The notes beneath the pieces were generated by a model. That model was not told where the DNA came from and did not search any database. It saw only the letters and a program-made list of their open reading frames with translations. DNA of 64,000 bases from Isoetes taiwanensis (taxonomy: Eukaryota > Streptophyta > Lycopodiopsida > Isoetales > Isoetaceae): contig JAJEKV010000020.1 of assembly GCA_021234155.1 (NCBI GenBank), positions 21,126,018-21,190,017 on the forward strand, in the 5' to 3' direction. A program made the translations under genes and the position numbers. Below are positions 1 to 9,352 of the stretch, one piece after another. Every line of letters starts with the position of its first letter. Within the stretch, counting starts at the first letter, position 1.

Positions 1-320
1 TGTTGGTACAAAACTCTACAAGCCAAACTACGAAGCCTACGCATAACAAAAGCTCTCAGGCTGATCCGGCGCCTCTTGAGCGGATGCAAGAGCCTTCTTG
101 TATGGCGCCTGGGCTTCCTGTCAGCCAATTTCAGAGTTTTGGCAATGAGCTTTTGCGCCAGCTGATGCCTTTTTTCTTCAATCTGAGCAGGGGTGAGCTC
201 AAGCTGCTCATATGCTGATCTTCGCCGTATTACAAATAAAACAGATTTGGGGCGCCGAGGAGGAGGTGTAGAAGGCACTGCTACTCCAAGAAATCTGACA
301 GGTTCTGCCCTTCTTCCCAT
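1..320 (-). CDS. Hypothetical protein, N-terminal part, runs off left edge
   Basis: An open reading frame starts at an ATG whose A is at position 320 on the minus strand and stays open to the window edge (about 106 codons). The product begins MGRRAEPVRFLG and is very basic, with many Arg and Lys, including a proline-rich patch near residues 16-21 (STPPPRR) and a helix-like stretch (AYEQLELTPAQIEEKR) at about residues 37-52. A TATA-like TATAAATA lies only about 30 bp upstream of the ATG, which would give an almost absent leader. I do not recognise the family. It could be a real first exon or a chance frame; the amino-acid order looks protein-like, but no homology is claimed. Confidence 0.3.
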   Translation of the reverse strand, partial: MGRRAEPVRFLGVAVPSTPPPRRPKSVLFVIRRRSAYEQLELTPAQIEEKRHQLAQKLIAKTLKLADRKPRRHTRRLLHPLKRRRISLRAFVMRRLRSLACRVLYQ

Positions 321-1004
321 TCCTTTTCTTTCTTATCGCTTATTCATTCGTTTATTTATATGCCAATTCCCCAATCAGTCCCTAGTTGCACCTATATCTG
401 AACTGGCTCTATCATTGACCCTCCTCTTCCTGGCGCCTTCTGAGGCAGGTTTTTTCATGGTCTCCACCACACGACATGTTTATAGAAGGCCTTTGCTCAT
501 ATATCACCTTCACCCACAGGGATCTTTGTATTTTTTAATCCAGATCTTCTCTTTCATTTCCTTACACGACAACTTCTCTGCATTTTTATATCCTTAAAAT
601 GCCACCCAACAACACAACCAAATGTAATATAATTGATTTTCACTATAAACAATTGGATCAATTTTAGACTATTAACGCAATATTGGGCGCATGATTACAT
701 ATCTTATTTTGTACCGATGAGAATAGTCTTGCCATTACCTTTCTATTTTTCCAACAAGCCTTTACTCTACCTCAATCGATATGTAAAAATTGGCCTAGTC
801 TAGAGCTCAGTTTCATAGATTTAATAGTTTTTTTGGTCTTATTTGTGAGCTTTACAAACTATCACATGTACAGTTCCATAATTTTTTTGGTGTCATCTGT
901 GAGCTTTACAAACTACCACATGTACATTTTACACAGTTTGATAATTTTTTTGATAATCACATGTACATTTTTCTTACATGTTTAGTTCAGGTTTATATTT
1001 CAGG
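321..1004. other. AT-rich intergenic stretch with imperfect repeats
   Basis: No gene is supported here. Between about 822 and 975 a block containing 'gtgagctttacaaacta' followed by 'cacatgtaca' occurs twice, with a third partial copy, at roughly 63-bp spacing. Confidence 0.5.
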
Positions 1005-1419
1005 CCTGTAGTCCATGAAGATGTCCTGTCAAGTTTCAATTCTTTCTGCTCCACGTGAATAGATGACTCGTCTATGTATTCTTTGATGAACTTGATCACT
1101 GTTGCGCGTTTTTGCTTCAGCACATTACCGAGTTGCAATAATTTTCATTCTGCATGCTCCCACGTTAATAATGCTTTCAAAGATTTAAGTTTCTCTTTTA
1201 CATCCAAATTATAGTCACTGATGGCGAACCAGAGGCAGCTGCCATATAAATTTTCATTCTGCATAGCTCCCGCATTAGTAATGCTTTCAAAGATTTAAGT
1301 TTCTCTTTTACATCCTCATTATAGTCACTGATGGCGAACCAGAGGCAGCTGCCATATAATTTTTCCAACAGGCAATCATTCACGACAAAATAGATTAATA
1401 CAAATAGGGAGTACCCCAC
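1005..1419 (-). pseudogene. Unrecognised coding remnant with an internally duplicated exon
   Basis: On the minus strand a protein-like frame reads through an acidic/basic helix region (DVKEKLKSLKALL), then through one in-frame stop near 1135 into LLQLGNVLKQKRATVIKF, and finishes at a stop near 980. The segment coding GSCLWFAISDYN-DVKEKLKSLKALL is present twice in tandem. One-base differences between the two copies put them in different frames downstream. The amino-acid patterns look like real coding sequence that has decayed. I cannot name the family; the duplicated, frameshifted structure makes an active gene unlikely. Confidence 0.35.
1141..1359. repeat. Tandem duplication, about 110 bp, two copies
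   Basis: Copies at 1141-1249 and 1250-1359 share 'atgctttcaaagatttaag' and 'actgatggcgaaccagagg' in the same order. They differ by a few substitutions and a one-base indel ('catgctccc' versus 'catagctccc'). Confidence 0.85.
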
Positions 1420-2063
1420 AAAACAGAATATTAATCAATTGACCATCACATATAAAATCTTACTGCATGCATATGTGTGTGATGAAACGAATTATTATGT
1501 ATCAGGTCCATAAAATGAAGTTTTAGAGAACTTAGAAATCTCCCAATTAGACTACGATGTCAGCACAATTACCAGCAAACGTTTAATGCATCCTCATATG
1601 TGAAGAAATCTGCAACACGAACTTGCAGTGGGAGTATTTGACACCACCATCCTCTTCAAAATAAATTACTTACACAATTAAGGGGAGCAATTCAAACTTC
1701 TATTTTGCCTTAAACCCAATCCATAATTTGTACAGCCCATTGTCGTAGCAAAACTTCCCACTGCATGTGGTCCTGTTTCTTCCTATTTATGCTTGAATTA
1801 TCTACCTTCTGGTTATCTGCTTATGCTCCTCCTGTTTCTTTATGCGTCTCCTTATCATACCAGTCTCCCCATCATACCAGTCCTTTCCACGCCTTTATTA
1901 AATTGAAAATATTTCAAGCCCATCCACGAAATAACCATTCGATTGAAAACATTTCAAGCCCGAAAATTCAAAACAAATTTGCATCTTGTGATGCTTTTCT
2001 TAGATACCCTTCGTTATATAGCAAAGCTTTATCTTCAATTATCTTATATCATTACACGTATCT
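1420..2063. other. Intergenic, nothing recognised
   Basis: AT-rich sequence downstream of the PPR gene. No frame with convincing protein character and no clear repeat was seen. Confidence 0.4.
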
Positions 2064-4244
2064 TTAAAATTTGCTTTTCCAGATCTGAGAATTATTTTGC
2101 ATCTTGGCAGCGTAAATATTTGATAACAGCAAGTAAGGCATGGGGTTACATGGATCCAGTTCAATAATCAAACTGGCAATGTGCTCTGCTCTTTCCACAT
2201 CGACATGAATGCTGCAGGAACCAAGCAGGGCAGCCCAAGCCTTTACATCAGTTTCAACTGTCATGCTCACGATCATGGTTTCAGCCTCACTAAGATGCCC
2301 AGCCCGTCCAAGAAGATCAATTATGGAGCAATAATGCTCCAACTTTGTTGTAACTTGATAATCATACATTGAAAGAAAGCAATAGCATGCTTCATCCACT
2401 AGTCCAGCATAGCCACAAGCAGAATAAATACTGTTAAATGTGACTTCGTTCGGCTTCACGCCATCACAATACATCTGTTTGAAAAACTCATAGCCCTCCT
2501 TCCCATGTCCATGTTGTGCATATGCTGCAATTATGATATTCCATGATACAACATCTCGTTGAAGTGCATTGTCAAACAAGCCACATGCATCCTTCAAGCA
2601 ACCACATTTAGCATACAAATTTATAAGGGCATTCAGTACAACGACATCTGCTGCATACCTGGAACAAAGAATTATTGCATGAACCTTCTTGCCTTCAACT
2701 AGAGCTGCCTTTCCAGCACATGCATCAAGAATGTTGGCAAATGTAAAATGATTGGGCATGTACCCTTGTGATTGCATTTGTTGAAAAAGTTGAAGGGCAT
2801 TTGTCAGCTGTCCTTGCTGACCATAAGCTGCAATCATTCCACTCCATGAGACCACATTCCGCTCAGGCATCTGTTCAAAAAGGTCCAGGGCCTCACTGAC
2901 CTGTCCTTGTTCACCATAGGCAGAAACCATGGTATTCCATGTCACCACATCCTTCCAAGGCATCTGTTTAAAGAGCCTAAGAGCTTCCTCAAGCTGCCCA
3001 ACTTCAGTATATGCTGCAATCACGCGATTCCAGGAGACTATATCTCGTTCTGGCATATGACGAAATATTTCAATTGCTTCCTTTAGCTTGCCATGCTGAG
3101 CATATCCAGAAATAAGCATATTCCAAGTAGTCACATGCTTAAGAGGCATATCTTGAAAAAGCTCAAGAGCCTTCTCGAAGAAGCCCTCTTGAACATAAAG
3201 TGCTATCATGCTATTCCATGAGACTGTGTTGCGTTGAGGCATATTCTTGAATAATTCTAGGGCTCCCTCAATTTGCCCTTGCTGTGAATAAGCTTTAATC
3301 ATAATGTTCCAAGAAATCACATCCTTTTCAGGCATTTTTTGGAAAAGGAGAAGAGCCTGCTTGAGAAGCCCGCGGTTCACGAAGCTGGATATGATGGTAT
3401 TCCATGTTATCACATTTCTCTCAGGCATTTCTTGGAACAACTTGAGGGCCTGGTTAAGTTGTCCATCCTGAGCAAATGCTGCAATTACAGCCGTCCACGA
3501 GACTACATTAGGATTAGGCATTTGTTCAAAAAGCTCGAAGGCCTGCTTGAGGTATCCATGTTGTGCATAACCAGAAATCAACGCGTTCCATGAGACCACA
3601 TTTTGCTTTGGCATTTGCCTGAAAAGATTCATTGCCTTCTCAAGCTGGCCTTGTTGAGCATATGCTGTAATCATAGCATTCCAAGAAACTGTATCTCTTC
3701 GAGGTGCCTTTTGGAATAATTGGAGAGCTTTATCCAGCTGCCCAGTTTGAGCAAAGGCAGCAATCATAGCATTCCAGGAGACAACATCTTGCTTAGGCAT
3801 GATGTGAAAAAGGCGATCAGCCTCATAAATCATATCATGCTGTATATAGGCACCAATCATAATATTCCAAGAGAATGTATTTCTGTTTTGCATCCCATCA
3901 AATATTTCCCGAGCATTCTGCAAAGCATTACACCTGCCATACATATATATAAGGAGGTTGCCTAAGAATCTATCGTTCTCTAGACCAAGACTAACAACGT
4001 GTTTGTGGATGAGCTTACCTTCTAATAAATTGTCGCACTTTCTGATCTGGATAGCAATGTTAGCTGCATCTTGAGCTCCATTGACCAAAATTCCATTTCC
4101 ACTTCTTACAATGGGGTCATCTGGTTTTATCGATCTGTCATTCAAATTGGCGCAGCCAACAAATGATTCCCTTGGCAAATCAATGTTTGCAACCATGCAA
4201 TTAACCCAGGAAAACTGGTTCAGCCCCATCATCATTGCCGTCAT
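2064..4244 (-). CDS. PPR protein with a long run of 31-residue S-type repeats, truncated E region
   Basis: Single-exon frame of 726 residues. Pentatricopeptide repeat proteins bind organellar RNA in a sequence-specific way and act in editing, splicing or stability. After about 125 residues with a degenerate repeat (EGKLIHKHVVSLGL), twelve consecutive 31-residue repeats follow from NTFSWNIMIGAY to NVVSWSGMIAAY, each with the (V/T)SWNxMI and ALxLFxxMPxR signature. Then come an L-type repeat (FTFANILDACAG), further P/L/S repeats and an E1-like motif ending LLLSNIYAA. The frame then diverges and stops after 13 residues, so E2 and any DYW deaminase domain are absent. The first Met of the frame is used; a second ATG lies 3 codons in. 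The N-terminus is not an obvious transit peptide. It is probably an editing or processing factor lacking its own deaminase, or a recently truncated gene. Confidence 0.85.
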   Translation of the reverse strand: MTAMMMGLNQFSWVNCMVANIDLPRESFVGCANLNDRSIKPDDPIVRSGNGILVNGAQDAANIAIQIRKCDNLLEGKLIHKHVVSLGLENDRFLGNLLIYMYGRCNALQNAREIFDGMQNRNTFSWNIMIGAYIQHDMIYEADRLFHIMPKQDVVSWNAMIAAFAQTGQLDKALQLFQKAPRRDTVSWNAMITAYAQQGQLEKAMNLFRQMPKQNVVSWNALISGYAQHGYLKQAFELFEQMPNPNVVSWTAVIAAFAQDGQLNQALKLFQEMPERNVITWNTIISSFVNRGLLKQALLLFQKMPEKDVISWNIMIKAYSQQGQIEGALELFKNMPQRNTVSWNSMIALYVQEGFFEKALELFQDMPLKHVTTWNMLISGYAQHGKLKEAIEIFRHMPERDIVSWNRVIAAYTEVGQLEEALRLFKQMPWKDVVTWNTMVSAYGEQGQVSEALDLFEQMPERNVVSWSGMIAAYGQQGQLTNALQLFQQMQSQGYMPNHFTFANILDACAGKAALVEGKKVHAIILCSRYAADVVVLNALINLYAKCGCLKDACGLFDNALQRDVVSWNIIIAAYAQHGHGKEGYEFFKQMYCDGVKPNEVTFNSIYSACGYAGLVDEACYCFLSMYDYQVTTKLEHYCSIIDLLGRAGHLSEAETMIVSMTVETDVKAWAALLGSCSIHVDVERAEHIASLIIELDPCNPMPYLLLSNIYAAKMQNNSQIWKSKF

Positions 4245-6232
4245 GGTTTTCCCAAAGACCTAATCATCCATTCCCGCAACAATATTAACATCAGTGATTT
4301 TGCGTCAAGGTTGCAAAACAAAATTTACGTCCTGCATATTCAAACCGCAAGGGTATGGTTGCAGCTCAACCCAGCAACCGTGGATGATCTTCTCGTGAGT
4401 GGACCATACAAAAATAGGTCAAGAATGAGCATGTCTCCGTTGGATGAAGTAAAGAAAAAAATTGATTAGATCTTAAGCATCCAATCTTATCTGTTATCTC
4501 GGGTTCCAATGATTCTTCTATTTTCTGCACCCATTTCCAGTGTTGGCAGCTTTCTTATTGAAATCTGAAGGTTTCCGGCAGGACAATTTTCGGACTGGGA
4601 ACTTGAAATATTCCAATCTTGAGGAACATTATCAATAGGCTCTAAAAGTTGGAATTCTGTATAAACCATTCTGGTCCGGCAAAAAAATGGGTGTTAATCC
4701 GGACATCAGATATCGGTTATTCCGGCCACCCGTTATCAGCCATAGCAGTTAATCCCACCATCTGATATCCATCTGATATCAGGCCATCCGATATCATCTA
4801 GATGATAATCCTGGTTAATCCGGCTAAAAAACTAGGCGTAGAACTGCATGGCAGGGCAAAAATTTTGATCGAATGTTCTTCTCCATGGGCGACTTGATCC
4901 ACTTTAAAGAGCATGTAAATTACGTTGTCCACATTTTTTGCTAGATTGACGAAAAGAGGAAGAGATTTGCGTCGAAATAGAGCCGGGTCAATTAAAACAA
5001 GGTGCTGCGCACGGAGGGTTGCCTTTCGGTGGCCCGAGAGTGTGTTTTCATGTTTCTTGCTGTCGTTTCATTTCATGGTTCTTGTTGGGTCATTTGATGT
5101 GTTTGGGGTTATTAATGGTTTGAAAGGGGGGTTTTGCTTTGTGTTGTTTTTTTTTTGTTTATGAATTGTGCATGGACCAAGCCTAATGACTTGAGATTCC
5201 TGACATGAGATTTTTATTCTTCTTTTTGCCTGCAGCTTTACATACTTTGTAGGAAGAGGCGTTATTTGTTGTTTTTATGTTCTAAAGCATCAACAATAAT
5301 TCCAAGACCTAGATATGACACCTTTAGAGATCGTAGCCATATATGAGCATTGATGCAGGGGGTGCGGTGCAGTGCAATTTCTATGTTTTAAGTTTGGACC
5401 AGTGGATGACCAAGACCAAGAGTGATAATTTGAAATTTCATTGATATGGTGTAAGAATGGTATCAATATGGTGTAAGAATGCTTGAGTCATAACTTATAG
5501 CCTAGATGTGTTGTTGGATTCCAGTAGCTTAAGTTTAAGATGTAATCACTTGCACAATCTCTAGCTTATAGTTAGAGGGAATGATGCAATACCCTTGCGA
5601 ATTAAATTTCTAAGCATGTTAAAGTAGAATAATGAATAGTCTTCAATAACCGCATAACTCTTTGTAAGTTCTATGAAGCCAATAATATTAAATGTAAGCC
5701 TGGATAAGGAAAAATATTAACTCGCAACTTCATACACTGGCCTGTATTTTCTAGAGTGTAAGTCAGTGTATGTCCTTATAGAACTCCAAGTTGTATTTTC
5801 TAGAATGTAAGTCATTGTATGTCCGTGTAGAACTCCAAGTTGTATGCTGCAAATACAACCACATAGAAATAGGAGCTAGAATTTGTACGGCATTACAACT
5901 GCTTTCATTGTCTGTTTAAGGTTAGATACCATTTCTGCAATTAAAGTAAAATCTCGAACCTATCAAATTCGTACCTAGCTCTATATCCTATAATTATCGA
6001 GATTACTCTTATGCTAGCCTTCTACAAAAAAAATGTATTTTAATAAACAAAAAATCATAAAGCAATAAGGACATTGTCCAAACACATAGTCTAACAACAC
6101 CATAGAGCAAGGATATATCATTAGTTTAAAGTTGTAGAACATAAAAACCACCTAGTTTTCCATAGCTTTAACCAGGTCAATTTTGGATGGAACATTAGAG
6201 TTTGCATCTCTGCAAGGAACTCCCTGTTACCT
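4245..6232. other. Intergenic, AT-rich, short local repeats only
   Basis: No gene is supported. At 4689-4811 short motifs recur (TTAATCC three times, TGATATC or CGATATC several times). The stretch at 4900-5170 has longer open frames but no recognisable product. Confidence 0.4.
5743..5840. repeat. Tandem duplication of a 49-bp unit
   Basis: Copies 5743-5791 and 5792-5840 both begin 'tgtattttctaga' and end 'agaactccaagt', differing at a handful of bases. Confidence 0.8.
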
Positions 6233-6676
6233 TGATTTTTAGCCTAGCTAAGCTTCTTCACAACAATTGTACACGAATCAGGAGGAATTGCTTTATAAAC
6301 AGTTTCAAATCCTCCGTCTCCAATGATGTGGTTTTACAGAAATTGGCCAAAAGAATATCTGCAAATGTGAGCCTGGAGAAGGGGATTTGAAAGGTAGCAA
6401 TGTTGATGCTCAAGGGTTCCTTGAATTTGTCAGTGTTGCTGATGGAGAGGCTAGAATCAGGCAGAGCATTTAGGTTGGCCTTTTGTTCTGCCAAAAGAGA
6501 CATGCTCTCTTGCTTCAAGATCATCCTAAATCTGATCACCACAAATATGAGACAAAAGATGGCAACTATACTTCTAACAACAATTCCCAAAGTTACTTTT
6601 GAATCCACCAAAAGAATAGGCCTACAGCAACCCAATCCAACAACAGTACTACACAGACCAGTGAAAGATGTATAAC
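6233..6676 (-). pseudogene. LRR receptor kinase fragment (PSKR/PSY1R-like): transmembrane, juxtamembrane and glycine loop
   Basis: The minus-strand frame gives a hydrophobic segment (IVAIFCLIFVVIRF) followed by a basic, Ser-rich juxtamembrane stretch and the family signature SRLTFADILLA, which in intact phytosulfokine/PSY1/EMS1-type receptors precedes TNNFS and the kinase domain. Just after it a one-base shift changes frame. In the second frame the kinase glycine loop reads IIGDGGFETVYKA, then IVVKKL (the VAIK-lysine position), and a stop follows at about 6233. The ectodomain and the rest of the kinase are missing. The third glycine of the loop is replaced by Glu. It lies directly downstream of, and in the same orientation as, a PPR fragment, so this is a shuffled, dead fragment. 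Confidence 0.8.
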
Positions 6677-7220
6677 TTAAACTCTTGCAGCTTTCATTGA
6701 AGCTCTGGTAGTGCATGCATTTAGAATGCTGATGAACATGGCCTCATCTGGTTTGAAGCCATGCAACTGCGTCTGTTGAAAAAGATAGTGGGCCTCTTTG
6801 AAAAAACCATAATGGGAATACGTTGCAACAATTGTATTCCAAGGTATGACATCTTTCTCATCCATCCGGTTGAAAATCTCAGATGCATCATTCAGATTAT
6901 CAGTCTTCCCATGCATATTGATGAGGGCATTCCCAACGATAGTTGCTGATTCAAACCAATACTATATAGCATGTGCATGAATTAATTTGCCTTCTGTTAA
7001 AAAAACTAAAGCTGGCACAACTGTTGAGAAGAACTATGTAGATAATGGTGTTTGGACTCTCCTTTGCTAACTGCATTTGTTGATAAATGCCAAATGCCTC
7101 TTTTCCATAACCATGCTCTATGTGTGCTGCAATCATAATTGAACATGATATAATATTCCTTTCCTGCATTTGGTTGAACACTTTGTGCACATCTTCAAAG
7201 CAAACCTCCTCTAGATGCAA
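6677..7220 (-). pseudogene. PPR gene fragment
   Basis: Two minus-strand frames carry PPR repeats: VHKVFNQMQERNIISCSIMI with EAFGIYQQMQL (about 7000-7200), and ASEIFNRMDEKDVIPWNTIV with EAHYLFQQTQLHGFKPDEAMF (about 6700-6900). A frameshift or stop separates them near 6950-7000. Both fit the L/S style of plant organellar PPR proteins. The fragment has no start region and no E/DYW end, and runs into the receptor-kinase fragment on its 3' side. Confidence 0.8.
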
Positions 7221-8068
7221 TTATAATCTAGTTGTTGAGCAAATATTTGGCCATTCTAAGCCAGATGTCATTGAGGCTAGGAGAGGGCAAGAGCCAAGAC
7301 TATTGCAGACCAGATATTTTGAACTCAAAGTAAGTAGCTATTTGCAGCATGTATTTTGAACTCAAAGCAAGTAGCTATTTGCAGCATGAAATTTCCTTAA
7401 TGTCTGATAGCAATGTTAATAATCAACATTACCACATCCACTATTAAAACAACATGCCAGCAGAGAATGTTGTTACTGATCATATCACATCCAATATGAG
7501 GACAATGACATAAGTTCATGGCCATCCAAGATCCAAGTGACACCTGCTTGCTATGCAGCCTAGTGAAGACACATAATTCACCGATTCATCGTGTTAGATG
7601 CAATTCACCTATTTATGCATACTACTACAAGTAAGTAGTCTTTAAAGATTTAAAGAGGGAGGAGGAAAGAAGCTAAACATTTTCGAATGTGCAATCTCGT
7701 TGATTTTTTATTTTCAAGAAAATTGCATTATATTGTAAGAAGCTCTAGGTTGGAAATGGTCATTAAGTGTAGGAATTTTTCCCTCGGAGTTGTAAGAAGT
7801 CCCCAAACCAAAAATCCCTTGGGAGTTAGAAGGAATTCCCAAACCAATCTAATTACATGCATGAATTACTTTGTTTCTTATAACTTAGGCACAAACTACC
7901 GTCCTTACTAAAGGCCATTTGTTCATTCAACCACCAACAAAACAACACTAAAGCCCACGGCCAATTTGTTAGTTTCAAGCACCCCGTCAAGCATCAATTA
8001 CTTTACACACATGATACACCACACTGAATTTGTTCTGCGCTTACTCCACGCTTCAAGAGCCTTGCCAA
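7221..8068. other. Intergenic, nothing recognised
   Basis: AT-rich; 'gaactcaaag(t/c)aagtagctatttgcagcatg' is duplicated at about 7320-7387. No convincing gene. Confidence 0.4.
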
Positions 8069-9352
8069 CTAGTCCTTAGTCCGGCCAATCCTGCCATCAT
8101 CAAGGGCACTAGGAGTCTTTGGAGTTGTCTTTGGAGGGTGCCTTGAATCAAGGTAGTTAAGAACCTTTCCAATGTCATTGATCAACCTGCCAGCCAAATT
8201 TCTGCTGAAATCTTCTCTGATAACTACCCTCAATAAGTGAACATCTTCAGCATCTGCTGCCATCGTGTAAGCTGGCACTATCCATCCATAACGCCGTAGA
8301 TGATCAGCTATGTCATATTCATTAAACTTCGTTCTATATAGAGGATGAGCACCATGCCCTCCAGCGATGCCCAGCATATGCCCATGTCCGAGCAGTGCAC
8401 ACTGATCTTAGATGCTCTGACACACCGCTACATCAGTTACTTGCATCACCTATGGTAGCGCGGCTGGGAGCTTACATCCTGCAGATTTCGGCCGTCAGAC
8501 TTGCTCTTCTGGGGCATGGTATTTGAGAGCCTACTGCTAGGGTTTTTCCTCCCAAGTGGGGGTTTTTTCATCCCGGTAGTAGGGTTCTACTGTACAGTTA
8601 CATTGTTTGTTTTTGGTGTTGGGGTTTTTGGCTTTTTTGCCTGTTCTCTGCATGTACCGTCTCATAGGCCTTTGGCCTCCGTGGACGTTAAAATAAACTT
8701 CCTTCCTTCCTTCCTTCCTTTAATGAAAATGAAACCACTGGAATACCTGCATCTTTCGAAAGCAGATCAAAACGGCCTGTCTGTCTGATTCCATCTGCCA
8801 AATTCTTGGCATTTCCTTGGCAAGTTTCCATCATGGCTTTGTATCCCTGGTAAGACAACAAAGAAATTTAAATATACACATCAAATAGAAGCATAGAATT
8901 GCAACTTTATTCACCTTTAATTACTTGCTCACAGAAATTATTTATTCCAGATATATTAGACTGCAAAAAAATTATTTACCTCAAAACCAAGCCTAATCAG
9001 TTGGTAGTATTGAGCAATAATTTGACTAGCTCTGCAACAAGGAAAAATGAGATCCCCAAAAATTCAGGATAGGAATGTGCTATCAGATTCCATTAGACCT
9101 TTGGAGAAGTTGAGTGCAAATGTTGGATGATCAGCACCCAAATAATTGATATGGAAGATGAGCTCTTCAGGAAGCTCCTCCTTCCCACTCCATACCACCC
9201 ATCCAATACCTGCATATACTAGGCATACTTGTGCCCACTTACATTTATGCTCTTGACCAACGGCAAGCGAAAGTCCCATTCCAAGTCTGGGTATAAGAAA
9301 GGTGCAACAAAACCTCCACTCGGCTGCATCCACACGTATCGGGATATTCCAC
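8069..9352 (-). pseudogene. GAD: Glutamate decarboxylase copy, frameshifted and LINE-disrupted
   Basis: Glutamate decarboxylase is a PLP enzyme that turns glutamate into GABA. Four minus-strand exon remnants match it in order. 9099-9352 has HVDAASGGF-like sequence, SGHK (the PLP lysine), GIGWVVW and EELIFHINYLGADHPTF. 8980-9031 codes SQIIAQYYQLIRLGFE. 8720-8846 codes GYKAMMETC through IPVVSFSLK. 8069-8335 codes [23 protein letters not shown] and [16 protein letters not shown] borders are visible. Damage seen: a one-base insertion and a one-base deletion about 90 bp apart in the first exon, which hide each other in a single open frame; an off-phase junction between the first two exons; and a LINE tail after SFSLK. 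Upstream exons were not found. The C-terminus lacks the Trp-containing calmodulin-binding segment usual in plant GADs. Dead copy. Confidence 0.88.
8340..8720 (+). mobile_element. LINE 3' end with (CTTC)n tail, inserted in the GAD copy
   Basis: Between two adjacent glutamate decarboxylase exon pieces lies a foreign block ending 'gtggacgttaaaataaa' followed by a run of CTTC repeats. The same 3' end ('gtggac-ttaaaa' then CTTC repeats) occurs inverted at 31.4 kb, so this is a repeated retroposon family with a simple-sequence tail. The 5' limit (about 8340) is placed where GAD homology resumes. I could not confirm a target duplication. Confidence 0.7.

Noticed and set aside
1765..2167. Plus-strand frames downstream of the PPR gene
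   Set aside because: AT-rich, no protein character, no homologue recognised.
3339..3965. Plus-strand frames within the PPR gene
   Set aside because: They are antisense shadows of the PPR repeats.
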